Shown here piece after piece: positions 54,400 to 64,000 of a stretch of DNA of 64,000 nt. Under the pieces are notes generated by a model. The model saw nothing but the letters and a program-made list of their open reading frames with translations, was not told where the DNA came from and ran no database searches. A program made the translations under genes and the position numbers. The DNA is taken from assembly GCA_020310875.1 (NCBI GenBank), contig CM035407.1, positions 93,976,733 through 94,040,732 on the forward strand. Direction: 5' to 3'. Source of the stretch: Ceratopteris richardii (lineage: Eukaryota; Streptophyta; Polypodiopsida; Polypodiales; Pteridaceae). How positions within the stretch are numbered: position 1 is the stretch's first letter; each line of letters starts with the position of its first letter.

Positions 54400-55175
54400 A
54401 TTGAAGAGTTTCCTCATCCACCTTAGTGGCCAAGACTACTACCTTAGGCCAAGGGAAGGGTGTAGAAGAAGCACCTCTCACAGAGTATAAGAGTCCAAGA
54501 CTAACAATAACAATTAAAGGATTAAAGTTACAAGTAGTCATTGTGGATGGTGGATCTGGCATAAATTTGATGCCAGATCATACCATGGAGAAGCTTGGCC
54601 TACGCCCATCCAAACCATCCCACTTCACCGTCACTTTGGCAGATCAAAGCAAAGTAAGACCAATGGGGTGATCCCAAAAGTTCCACTAGAAGTACAAGGT
54701 AACCTCTTCATTTTGGATTTTGTGGTATTAAGACTGCCCCAGGTACAAGGAGGATTTTCCCTTTTGATTGGAAGACCATGGTTGAGGCATGCGAGTGTCA
54801 TACATGACTTGGTTAAAGACACTATGTAGGTATAGCAGAGGGGATAGGAACTTAAACAGATATATTTAGAAGAGGGTCCAGATCACCAAGGGAACACCAA
54901 CATGATGCAATCAGTTGGCATTTTCATGGAACCAAAAATGGAGTACCAACTGCAATTAGAGTTCAAAGAGGAAGAAAACATTCTGAATTGGCTTCAAGCA
55001 GGCAAGTCTTCCTCTTGTTTTGGAGTTTTTCTAAACAATTCTTGCATAGATGAATGTTATGATGAAAAGGAGGATAAAGTTCAGGTTGATGGATTGGGAG
55101 AACCCGTCACAGACCAAAGAAGGGGGAGGAAGACACCCATCAAGTGTGACAACAACAGGGAAGGAATTTACTAAA
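54400..55175 (+). pseudogene. C2 protease region
   Basis: IVDGGSGINLMPDHTMEKLG near 54541-54600 is the retropepsin active-site region with D-G-G, followed by FTVTLADQSKVRPMG. A one-base shift near 54668 and TAG near 54828 break it. An acidic linker follows (EFKEEENILNWLQ). It is closely similar to C1 (50040-50700) and C3 (61200-61960). Confidence 0.8.
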
Positions 55176-58126
55176 TTTAAAGACAAGGTAAAACTTACTA
55201 GTGATGAATGTTCTATGCCAATTCAAGAAATCCCTACAGGATGGATGCAGGACAAAGAGGAATATATTGAAATCCAGAACACTCTTGCTTATGCAACAAT
55301 CTGGGAAAAGCTAGTGGAGGAAAACAAGGTTGGAGATGACCATGTAAATACCATGGTAGATAAAAACCCAGTCAAAGAAGTACAGTTAGGCACTCAGGAA
55401 AATAATCATCCAGTTTTGGTGGCCACTTGGTTGTGGAGACACCTTGAGCTTCTTGAAAAGGTAAAATCTTTCTTGACACACTATGCACATGTTTTTGTGT
55501 GACATTATAAAGACTTAGAAGGAGTGCTTGCCAATTATAGAGAGCATAGAATTCCTCTTGTTGATGGAGCTAAACCAGTGAGAGGAAAGAGTTATAGACT
55601 TAACCCAAAATATGCTCAAGTTGCTTATTTGGAAATACAGAAGATGGAGGATGTAGGAATCATCATTCCTATGGAACACTCAGAATGGCTTTCACCAATG
55701 GTTATAGTACCAAAGAAGAATACCAACAAAATCAGAATTTGTGTTGACTTTAGAGCACTCAACAATATAACCATTCCAGATGGATTCCCCATGCCTTTTG
55801 TAGAGCAGGTAATTGAAGAAGTGGTTGGATATGAATTATATAGCTTTATGGACGGCTTTCGTGGATATAACCAAATATCCATCCACCTAGAGGATCATGA
55901 AAAGACTACTTTTATCACACCTTGGGGCACATATGTGTATGTAAAAATTCCATTTGGACTCAGAAATGCTCTAGCCACCTCAAACAAGATTGTCGACGTC
56001 ACTTTTGGAACCTTGTTGCTGGAAACATTGAGAATTTTCATGGATGACTTTTCTTCCTTTTTAGGCACTTACAAGGAGACCCCTTTGGATTGCTTGGAGA
56101 ATCACTTAAGTTAGCTGTAGAAGGTTTTTAAAAGATGCAGGGAGACTAAACTAAAGTTGAACCCAAATAAGTATCACTTCCTCGTGACAGAAGGAACTCT
56201 CCTAGGACATGTGGTATCTGCTAAAGGTATGGCATGTGACCCAGATAAAATCATTTCTATACTAAAGTTACCTAAACCCAAATCTCCTAAAGAGATTCAG
56301 AGTTTCTTGGGGCATATCGGGTACCCAAAAAACATTTATCATAATGTATGTAGAGATAGTCAGTCCACTAGCTAGACTTACGGGTAAAGAAGTACCCTTT
56401 AAGTGGGAAGAAGAAGAAGAAAATGCCTATCATACATTAAGGTCCAAATTGGTAGCTGCACCAATTCTTATCACACCAAATTAGTCAAAACATTTTCATG
56501 TACATGTAGATGCAAGTGCATATGCAGTGGGTGCAGTTTTGGCTCAACATAGTGAGGAACACAAACTTGACAGACCTATTCAGTATTTTGTACAAAAGTT
56601 TCTTCATTACTTGCTAAAAGTGAAATTTGTTATCATAACTGATCATCAACCACTGAGGTATTCACTAAACAAGCCACAAGCGACTGGAAGGATATGGAGG
56701 GGGCTACTTTTGTTCCAAGAATTTGATTTTTTTGTAGTCCATAAACGAGGTACAGAAAATATTATGGTAGACCACCTATCTAGGATTAACACTATGGATC
56801 AAGCAATTGGAGTAAATGATGATTTTCCAGATGCTAATTTGGTCATTGTACAAGCACAAGGTTGGTATGATGATCAAGAATTTTCTTAACACTGGTTTGT
56901 ATCCAGAGAAGGCAAGCATTGTGCAAAGAAAGAGGCCGTTAATCAAAAGCATAACTTTTACCTTCATTGAGGGAAAATTATATAGACAGGGAAAGGACAA
57001 CACGTTTAGAAAGTGCATGGAAGAAGAAGAAGTGAGGGAGATTCTTAAATTTGCACATGAAGGAGCAGGTGGTGGGCACCTTCCAGGACACATTATAAGC
57101 CATAGAATCCTTGATGTTGGCTTATGGTGGCCTACATTATTCAAAGATGCAGAGGAATGGGGAAGAGCATGTGATGTCTGTCAAATGTGTGGACCCAAGC
57201 CAACAAAGCAGAGGCACAACCCCTTGATTATTTCCACTTCTTGGCAACCATTTGAGAAGCAGGGGCTAGATTTTGTTGGCCCCATCTACCCTACATCGGT
57301 CCCAAAGAGAGAAGATTATCTGTTAATAGCCACTGACTATGCAACAAAGTGGGTTGAAGCTATTTCCTCTACTGATTGCACCACACAAACAGTTGCTGAT
57401 TTCATTTACAGTAACATCATTTGCATATTTGGATGACACCTAGAAATTTGTACAGACCAAGGTAATCATTTTGTGAACAAAGTCCTACAATAAATTTTTA
57501 ACAGGTACAAAATCCTACATAGAACCTCTTGTGCTTATTATCCAAGAGCTAACAGACATGCAGAATCCACCAATAGGGTCTTAATCGCAATGTTAAGGAA
57601 GGAATGTATGTTACAACCCAATTCTTGGGGCATTGCTTATCAAGGTACCCACTGGGTGTACAGATTAGCTTACAAGGAAGCTACAAGATACTCTCCATTC
57701 AAACTGGTTTATGGGGTACTACCTATTGAACCCTTTGAATTTCTACATGGGTCACCAAAACTAGCATTTATGTAGGGAAAGAAAGACTGTGGTGTCTCTC
57801 AGAGGCTTGAAGCACTGCACAAAGTGGAAGCGATCTGTCTATATGCTACATGACAATTTCTAGAAACTCAAATGAAGAGGAAGGAAGCACATGATCGGAA
57901 TTTCTGGGACGATAACTTACAAATAGGCATGATAGTTCTTCTCCATAGACCTCAGATCCACACACAAGTAAGAGGAAAATGGCTTCCACACTGGGAAGGG
58001 CCTTATAGAATTAAGACGATGCTAAATTGGGGTGCAGTGTAGTTAGAGACTTTGAAAGGAGATGTACTACCACTAGTCAATATATCCAGGCTCAAAGCCT
58101 ATCATCACACAAATGAAGAATTCTAG
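55176..58126 (+). pseudogene. C2 pol: RT, RNase H, integrase
   Basis: RT lies at about 55560-56340 with SEWLSPMVIVPKKN, FMDGFRGYNQI and catalytic FMDD near 56037-56048. RNase H is near 56500-56790, with an internal deletion removing the ILTKAE...TEREALA segment. One integrase zinc module is near 57040-57190 (H..H, CDVCQMC). The integrase core has GLDFVGPI near 57270, CTDQGNHF near 57450 and RHAESTNR near 57555. The integrase C-terminal region runs to TAG 58124. Many stops, for example TGA 55500, TAG 56113, TGA 57434 and TAG 57773. Confidence 0.88.
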
Positions 58127-59331
58127 ATCACCTAGAACTTGCAAAATCTATCCAGGTTATACATAGTCTTCTCGTACCATTTTTTGATTAAGTTTTACTA
58201 GTTTTTATCCATTTCATAATGATTTTTTTATTTTTTATGCATATTAGAAGCCATTTCATAGCCCTTTGCACACATAAGTTTTTTGGAATTTTTTAAGCAT
58301 TTTTAGAATATTTTTAGGATTTTTTCTAGAATTTTTGTTGAGCCCATAAAAGTCATGTTGGTCAAAGTCAACTATAGTCAAAGTAAAAAGGTCAAAGTCA
58401 ACAAGGTCAAGGTCAAAGTCAACAAGTGCAAAGTCAAAGTGCTAAAGTGCAGGTCTCAAAGTGCATAGGTAGTGCACAATTAATTGTCCACAAAGGGTAA
58501 ATTAGGTTCCAGAGGCATTTTCTCTAATTTCCCTAAGGTTCAAAGTGTGTTTTAAAGTGTTTTGAAAGGTTCAAGTGAACCCCCTCTTATGTGCAAAAGT
58601 GAAGACTTAAAAGGAAAGGTAAAGGTATGTGAAGTGGCAGCGTACGCACAGGGGAAAGTATGGCCCCCCAATTAAAATTTTTGGTTTTAGTCTAAAGTCA
58701 CTACAGGACAAAACAGTGAGTCGTTGGCTGCCACTTGTGAAGACAATCTTGGGACATCAACGTGAGCACCAAGATACTATTGTAGTTAGGAGCGTACATG
58801 ATCGACACACTCAAATCAAGGCAAGGACCATTCTTGGACCAATCTTAGAGTAAGCAAGAGAAGCATAGTATAAGTGAAGCAAGAAAGAGAAGTGCAAGAG
58901 TCACCAGTGTGCGACGCAGAGAAGTGGAGTTGAAGGAGTGCATAGAGAGTGACTAAGGGATTGTGTAGAGAGTGCTAAGCTAGTCCCCCAAGGATCTCAA
59001 GGTCTCTTTGCAATGTGCACATGCAGAAGGTATCCATTCCTCCCCCTTAGTGGAAGCTTGGTACAAGGTGTGCACAAGGATAAGTTTGAAGCAGGTGGAG
59101 GTCTGGTGCAGAGGAGGCCGGCGGAAAAAAGACTTTGGGATATTGGGTATTTTGTAATTGAGCACTCTATGTGATTGTGCACAGAAGTATTGGCTTGTAT
59201 TTTGCTTCAAACATTGTAATTGTCTTACTATAATCTATCGGCAGAAGCTTCCAAAGTGTATTTCCTCTTCTGGTCTTTTCCTTTTCTCCTACAAACCCTC
59301 AAACTCCTTCTTGTCTAAGAATCCCCCAACA
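58127..59331 (+). repeat. C2 3' untranslated region plus LTR shared by C2 and C3
   Basis: No gene. After the C2 pol stop there is an AT-rich stretch, then the LTR, starting probably at TGTTGAGCCC (58336) or TGTTGGTCAA (58356) and ending CCCCCAACA at 59331, about 1 kb. The last ~480 bp match the C1 LTR. A tandem motif of GTCAAAGTCAAC lies at 58363-58440. Only one LTR separates the two internal regions, as expected for an LTR-LTR recombination product or a tandem insertion. Confidence 0.65.
58363..58440 (+). repeat. GTCAAAGTCAA direct repeats (clustered TTGAC cores)
   Basis: The block holds about seven GTCAA elements in 78 bp, several as GGTCAAAGTCAAC. The complementary strand reads GTTGACTTTGAC, that is repeated W-box-like TTGAC cores known to bind WRKY factors. 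It sits near the predicted start of U3. Confidence 0.7.
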
Positions 59332-59336
59332 AAATT

Positions 59337-59354
59337 TGGCATGCTCGGTGGGAC
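59337..59354 (+). other. C3 primer binding site
   Basis: TGGCATGCTCGGTGGGAC, five bases after the LTR end; same position in C1 and C2. tRNA not assigned. Confidence 0.65.
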
Positions 59355-59489
59355 TTCCAAGGAGATTTGAGCTTAGGAGAAACCAAGTGCAAAGTATAGC
59401 AGAGGTCACGTGTCTACAGTGCTACTTCATCAAACAAAAGGTAAATATTCTTATCAAGTGTCTCATATTAAGTGGGCTATGAGCTGCTC

Positions 59490-60934
59490 ATGACCGCAAC
59501 ACGGTCCCAAACATTGAGGATCACCTGCAAGCAGACAAGAAGGAAGGTTGTTAGAAGGTCCTCAAGTCCACTCTCTTCAAGCTCATCAGTAAAGAGCATG
59601 GCGGGTCAGGTAGACTTGGAAACTTTACTCTCTAGATTAAATATAAAGTTTCCTTCTTTCAAAGGCTTAGCTCAAGAGGATCCGGATGAACACATTAGAA
59701 GGTTTTTGGCACTATGTAAGACTAGAGGCCTAATGGGTAGGGAGGATGCCTTTTTGATTCTCTTCCCTACCACATTAGAGGGATTAGTTGATAAGTGGTT
59801 CAGCCAATTTGTTGAAAACCATTTTACCACTTGGGATGTGATGAAAGATGCATTTAAAAATCAGTTCCAGCATGGCAACACTGCGTAGATTATCATAGAA
59901 GAACTAGAAAATTTGAGATTGGGTCCAGGAGAAAAGTTCCAAAGTTTGTGACTAGGGCCAAAGCACTAATGGCTAAATTGCCAGATCCACCACACGATTT
60001 TTTTGTTAAGAAATGGTTAGCTAAGCCCCTACCAGTGGCCACCCAATGCAAAATAAAGGAATTAGTGTTACCGACAGCCTCCATAGAGGAGTTCATCAAC
60101 ACAGCCACATGCTTGGAGCAGATAAGGCACCAGTATGGAGCAACCTCTTCCCAACCAACATATGGTACAGAAATGGAGGATCCAGTGATCCAGCTAAGGC
60201 AGGAGCTGGAGGGCTTAAAAAGAAATAAGCCCTAAAAAGAGAAGGAGAATGTTGTTGCTCAGTTGAGAAGGGAGATTGAAGCACTAAAGCTCCAAAAGGA
60301 GGAGGAGGCCCAAGCAGAGGAATTGGCTCAGCTGCGACAGTAGCTGCAGGAACTCAAAGGGAGTGGCATCAAGAGTGGACTTTGGTGTTCCATGTGCAGC
60401 AAGCAAGGTCACATAGTAAGTGAATGTCCTCTGTTAAGTGTGACTTGTCAATTATGCAGGAAAGTTGGCCATGAGGCCCATGAATGCCAATCAAGGGGAA
60501 TCCCTGCAATGACATACTGGACACAAGGAGGACCCCCAACACCAGCAAATGTGATGGCTGCTACACCAAATCAAGGTAACAACTATAATCCTAGACAGAG
60601 GAATAACTTTGGAAATGTGCCTAAGAGGCCAATCATCTGTTTCAGATGTGGAGAATGCGGGCACTATCAAAGTAGGTGCACCCTACCAGAAAATGCCCCT
60701 CCTTACATGAACTGCCCTGAGGCAAGAGACCATTATACAAATTGTTGTCCTAAGAATCAAGCCTCTTCATCCGGGCCTCATATTCAAATGATTTTTGTGC
60801 ACAAAGAAGAAGTATGTGATCTAGTCAATGAGCCATCACCATCTACCAGGGTGGTGCAATTAGAAGAAATAGAATCTTTGACTGTGCAGACAAGAAGCAA
60901 GGGGAAAGCTCAAGGAGACATAGGACAAGGATAA
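59490..60934 (+). pseudogene. C3 gag with zinc knuckles
   Basis: The ATG at 59490 starts MTATRSQTLR. The capsid domain is near 59640-59880, with TAG at 59886. A one-base loss near 59935 shifts the frame, which then continues with TAA 60233 and TAG near 60342. The CCHC knuckle CSMCSKQGHIVSEC lies near 60393-60434, and CQLCRKVGHEAHEC near 60449-60490. A third, CFRCGECGHYQSRC, is near 60640-60681. The stop is at 60932. Three intact knuckles make this the best copy for defining family C gag. Confidence 0.85.
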
Positions 60935-61132
60935 AAGATTAAGGAATGGAATCAAAATAGAGAACCATTTGAAGATAAAGTCACCACAAGTGCAGATACA
61001 AGTCAAAACGGAGATCTCATATGCACCAGTGATGCCATTGGGCATGCCTTCAACAGGGCTCATGAGGAGTTTGATAAGTCAACTGGAGCCCATGCTCTCA
61101 AGGAATCAGAGGCTTCAAAACTACTCAAGCCC

Positions 61133-61990
61133 ATGAAAAAGGAGGTTAGTATTTTTTATTTACTAAAGATGGATGGGAAATTCAGGTCAGAGTTATTGCA
61201 GATAATTGATGAAGCTTCCACTACAAGTTTGGTGGCAAAGACTGTTGTTTTACATAAAGGAAAAATTGTAGGGGAAGCACCCCTTATAGATTATAAAAGT
61301 CCTCGGCTGACAGTATGTATCAAAGGTCATGAATTTCAAGGAGTTATTGTGGATGGTGGTTTTGGCATTAACTTGATGCCTAAACATACAATGGAAAAGA
61401 TTGGACTCCACCCTTCAAGGCCTACAAATTTCACTGTTACTTTGGCAGATCATAGCAAAGTAAGGCCCTTGGGAGTGATCCCAAAAGTTCCACTTGAAGT
61501 ACAAGGTAATCTATTCATTCTGGATTTTGTGGTTTTAAGATTGCCCCAGGTTGAAGGAGGATTTCCCCTCTTAATTGAACGACCATGGCTGAGGCATGCA
61601 AGTGTCATTCATGATTGGGGCAAGGAAACTATGTGGGTACAAAAGAAAGGGCAAGAGCTGACACAGATTCATTTAGAAGAGGGCCCAGATAATCAAGGAA
61701 ACACTAGCATGATGCAAACAGTTGGCATATGCATGGAACCAGAATCGGAGGATCAACCCCAAATAGATTTCGAGGAAGAAGAGGATATTCTAAATTGGCT
61801 CCAAACAGACAACTCTTCCTCTTGTTTTGGAATTTTTCTTAATAATTCTTACACGACTGAAGGTTATGATGAAGATAAGGAGAAAGTCCAGGTTGATGGA
61901 TTGGGAGAGCCCATCACAGACCACAGAAGGGGCAGGAAGACACCCCTCAAATACAACTTGGAGGAGGATATGACAACTAGAGATAAATAG
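61133..61990 (+). pseudogene. C3 protease segment
   Basis: It is in the same frame as the knuckles, after the stop at 60932. The active-site region IVDGGFGINLMPKHTMEKIG is near 61340-61400. FTVTLADHSKVRPLG and FPLLIERPWLRHAS follow, the latter with Glu where Gly of the LLGRP-type motif is expected. An acidic linker (FEEEEDILNWLQ) follows and it ends at TAG 61988. It would cleave the polyprotein. Confidence 0.82.
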
Positions 61991-61999
61991 GTTACTACA

Positions 62000-64000
62000 G
62001 CTAAAGGCAAGGTAAAAGATTCTAGTGAAGAGTGTTCTTTCCCGATTCAAGAAATCCCTGTAGGATGGATGCAAGACAAGGAGGAACACATTGAAATCCA
62101 AAATACACCTGCTTATGAAGCAATGCACAAAAAGCTAGTAGAAGAAGACAAGGAAGAAGATGAGCACGAAGATAATATGGTACAGAGAAATCCTGTCAAA
62201 GAAATACAATTAGGCACTCAAGACAATAATCGGCCAGTTTTGGTGGCCACTTGGTTGTGGAGCCAGCCAGGGCTCCTTGAAAAGGTAAAATCATTCTTGA
62301 CCCATTATACAGATGTTTTTGCCTGGCATTAAAAAGACTTAGAAGGAGTGCCTGCAACTTATGGAGAGCACAAAATCCCTCTGGTTGATGGAGCCAAACC
62401 CATAAGAGGGAAGAGTTATAGACTTAATCCAAAATATGCCGAAGCTGTCTATGTGGAAATACAGAAGATGGAGGATGCAGGAATCATCATTCCTGTGGAA
62501 CACTCAGAGTGGCTCTCACCTATGGTTGTAGTACCAAAGAAGAATACTAATAAAATCAAAATTTGTGTTGACTTTAGAGCACTCAACAAGGTGACCATTC
62601 CAGATGGTTTCCCAATGCCTTTTGCAGAGCAGGTCATTGAAGAAGTGGTTGGGCATGCATTATATAGCTTTATGGATGGATTTAGTGGATATAATCAAAT
62701 ATCAATACACCCAGAGGATCGTGAAAAGATAGCTTTTTATCACACCTTGGGGAACATATGTGTATGTAAAAATGCCATTTGGGCTCAGAAATGCTCCAGC
62801 CACCTTTAACAGAACGGTCAATCTCATTTTTGGCTCCCTATTGCTGGAATCACTTAGAATCTTCATGGATGACTTCTCTTCGTTTTTAGGTTCTCACAAA
62901 GAAACTCCTCTAGATTGTTTGGACCATCACTTGAGGCAGTTGCAGAATTTTTTCAAGAGATGCAGGGAGACTAAGCTAAAGCTCAATCCAAACAAATGTC
63001 ATTTCCTTGTGACAGAAGGAACTCTCTTAGGACATGTGGTGTCGGCTAAAGGTATGGCCCCAGATCCTGACAAAATCATTTCTATATTAAAGTTGCCTAA
63101 ACCTAAATCTCCTAAAGAGATTCAGAGTTTCTTGGGGCATACTGGATACCATAGAAGGTTTATAAAAATGTATGCAGAGATAGTCAGACCACTGGCTAGA
63201 CTTACAGGTAAGGAAGTACCTTTTAAATGGGAAGAAGAGGAGGAAAAAGCATATCAAACATTACGGTCAAGGTTAGTGTCTGCTCTTATTTTGATCACAC
63301 CTGAGTGGTCAAAAATCTTTCATATACATGTAGATGCCAGTGCCTATGCAGTGTGGGCAGTTTTGACCCAACCCAGTGAAGAATTTAAAGTGGACAGACC
63401 AATTCAATATGCCAATAGAATCTTGACCAAGGCTGAAAGGAATTACATTACTACAGAAAGGGAAGCCCTAGCAATGGTTTTTTCTGTCCAAAAATTCCGT
63501 CATTACTTACTGGGAGTAAAATTTATTATCATAACAGATCACCAACCACTAAAATACTTGCTCAACAAACCACAAGCCACTTGTAGAATATGGAGGTGGT
63601 TATTGTTGTTCCAAGAGTTTGATTTTTTTGTAGTCCACAGACCATGTAAAGATAATGTTATGGCGGATCACCTATCCAGAATCAATATGATGAATCAAGC
63701 TAGTGGAATCAATGATGATTTTCCAAATGCTCATCTGTTTGTTGTACAAGCTCAAGGTTGGTATTATGATATCAAGAATTTCATTAAAACTGGGTTGTAT
63801 CCAGAAAAGGCTAGTGTTGTGCAAAGGAAGAGACTGCTAATCAAGAGTAGACCATATACCTTCATTGAAGATAAATTATATAGACAGGGCAAGGATGATA
63901 GAGGAAGTGTTTGGAAGAAGAAGAAGTGGGGAAGTCCTTCACTCTGCACATGAAGGGACAGGTGGTGGGCACCTTCCAAGGCATATTATGAGTCAGAGGA
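62000..64000 (+). pseudogene. C3 RT, RNase H and start of integrase
   Basis: Linker and RT N-terminus (62069-62332) end at a TAA; RT resumes at 62348-62809. A one-base insertion near 62735 shifts the frame, then 62760-63953 is open. Motifs are SEWLSPMVVVPKKN, FMDGFSGYNQI, catalytic FMDD near 62864, CHFLVTEGTLLGHVVSAKG, RNase H VDASAYAVWAVL (Trp for the usual Gly) and VMADHLSRI near 63660. Another shift near 63905 disrupts the start of the zinc module. It is closely parallel to C2 and less damaged. Confidence 0.88.

Larger units (their letters stand above)
52497..58335 (+). mobile_element. C2: degenerate gypsy element of family C
   Basis: A truncated 5' LTR, primer site, gag, protease, RT, RNase H and integrase are followed by a 3' region that leads into an LTR ending at 59331. 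RT precedes integrase, with FMDD. No post-pol ORF is present, unlike G1, A and B. The LTR at the right seems shared with C3, so the exact end is uncertain (TGTTG candidates at 58336 and 58356). Confidence 0.85.
59332..64000 (+). mobile_element. C3: family C gypsy element, runs off the right edge
   Basis: Following the LTR end at 59331 are the primer site, gag, protease, RT, RNase H and the start of the integrase zinc region. It is the best preserved C copy, with long open stretches and few breaks. Integrase and the 3' LTR lie beyond 64000. Confidence 0.9.

Noticed and set aside
1..64000. A host gene or captured cellular gene fragment
   Set aside because: All long frames are accounted for by retrotransposon proteins or by the post-pol ORFs tied to them; no exon-like host sequence was recognised.

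Overview
The window looks like intergenic heterochromatin from a land plant with a large, repeat-rich nuclear genome. I find no host gene, rRNA, tRNA gene, CRISPR array or bacterial operon. Nearly every base belongs to nested LTR retrotransposons. Plant origin is inferred from the element types (Ty1/copia with an initiator-Met primer site; Ty3/gypsy with a primer site complementary to plant tRNA-Asp) and from stop codons that arose by C-to-T change in CG and CHG contexts. I cannot name the species.

Layout. (1) 1-5481, minus: most of a Ty1/copia element. Its 1080-bp 5' LTR (4402-5481) sits inside a gypsy gag. (2) 5482-about 14480, plus: gypsy element G1. It has one decayed frame running from gag through pol into an extra 3' reading frame (ORF2), then an 11-bp tandem repeat. 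(3) Gypsy family C in three copies. C1 is split into 14485-15560, 32795-33109 and 49652-52496. C2 spans about 52497-58335. C3 runs from the LTR ending at 59331 past the right edge. C2 and C3 appear to share one LTR. (4) Element A, 15561-32794, minus: a complete, young 17.2-kb gypsy element with 650/648-bp LTRs and target duplication CCTTC, inserted in the gag of C1. (5) Element B, 33110-49651, plus: an older relative of A, head-to-head with A only 315 bp away in the same C1 gag, with its 3' end deleted.

The A/B family is the most unusual content. Order: LTR, tRNA-Asp primer site, conserved splice-donor-like site, 1.8-kb leader with a CpG-rich palindromic minisatellite, ORF1, conserved acceptor-like site, ORF2, polypurine tract, LTR. 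ORF1 is a single open frame of about 3150 codons in A: gag, zinc knuckles, protease, reverse transcriptase, RNase H, two tandem integrase-type zinc modules, integrase core, a second retropepsin-like domain, and a tail with four W-x-x-K motifs. ORF2 is 1496 codons long with two in-frame TAGs in A: a globular module, a Pro/Ser/Thr-rich stretch, a coiled coil, and a C-terminal domain running through the polypurine tract into the LTR. A/B differences in ORF2 are overwhelmingly synonymous, so ORF2 was maintained by selection.

Working model. ORF1 supplies capsid and enzymes from genomic RNA. ORF2 may be made from a spliced RNA that uses the donor next to the primer site. G1 has an independent, shorter ORF2 of similar layout, so a globular-plus-coiled-coil 3' protein may be common to these plant gypsy lineages. 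C lacks it. Domain calls are by eye from motifs; no database search was possible. Several apparent starts in a bacterial-style translation are TTG or GTG, so I give the first ATG where it matters.
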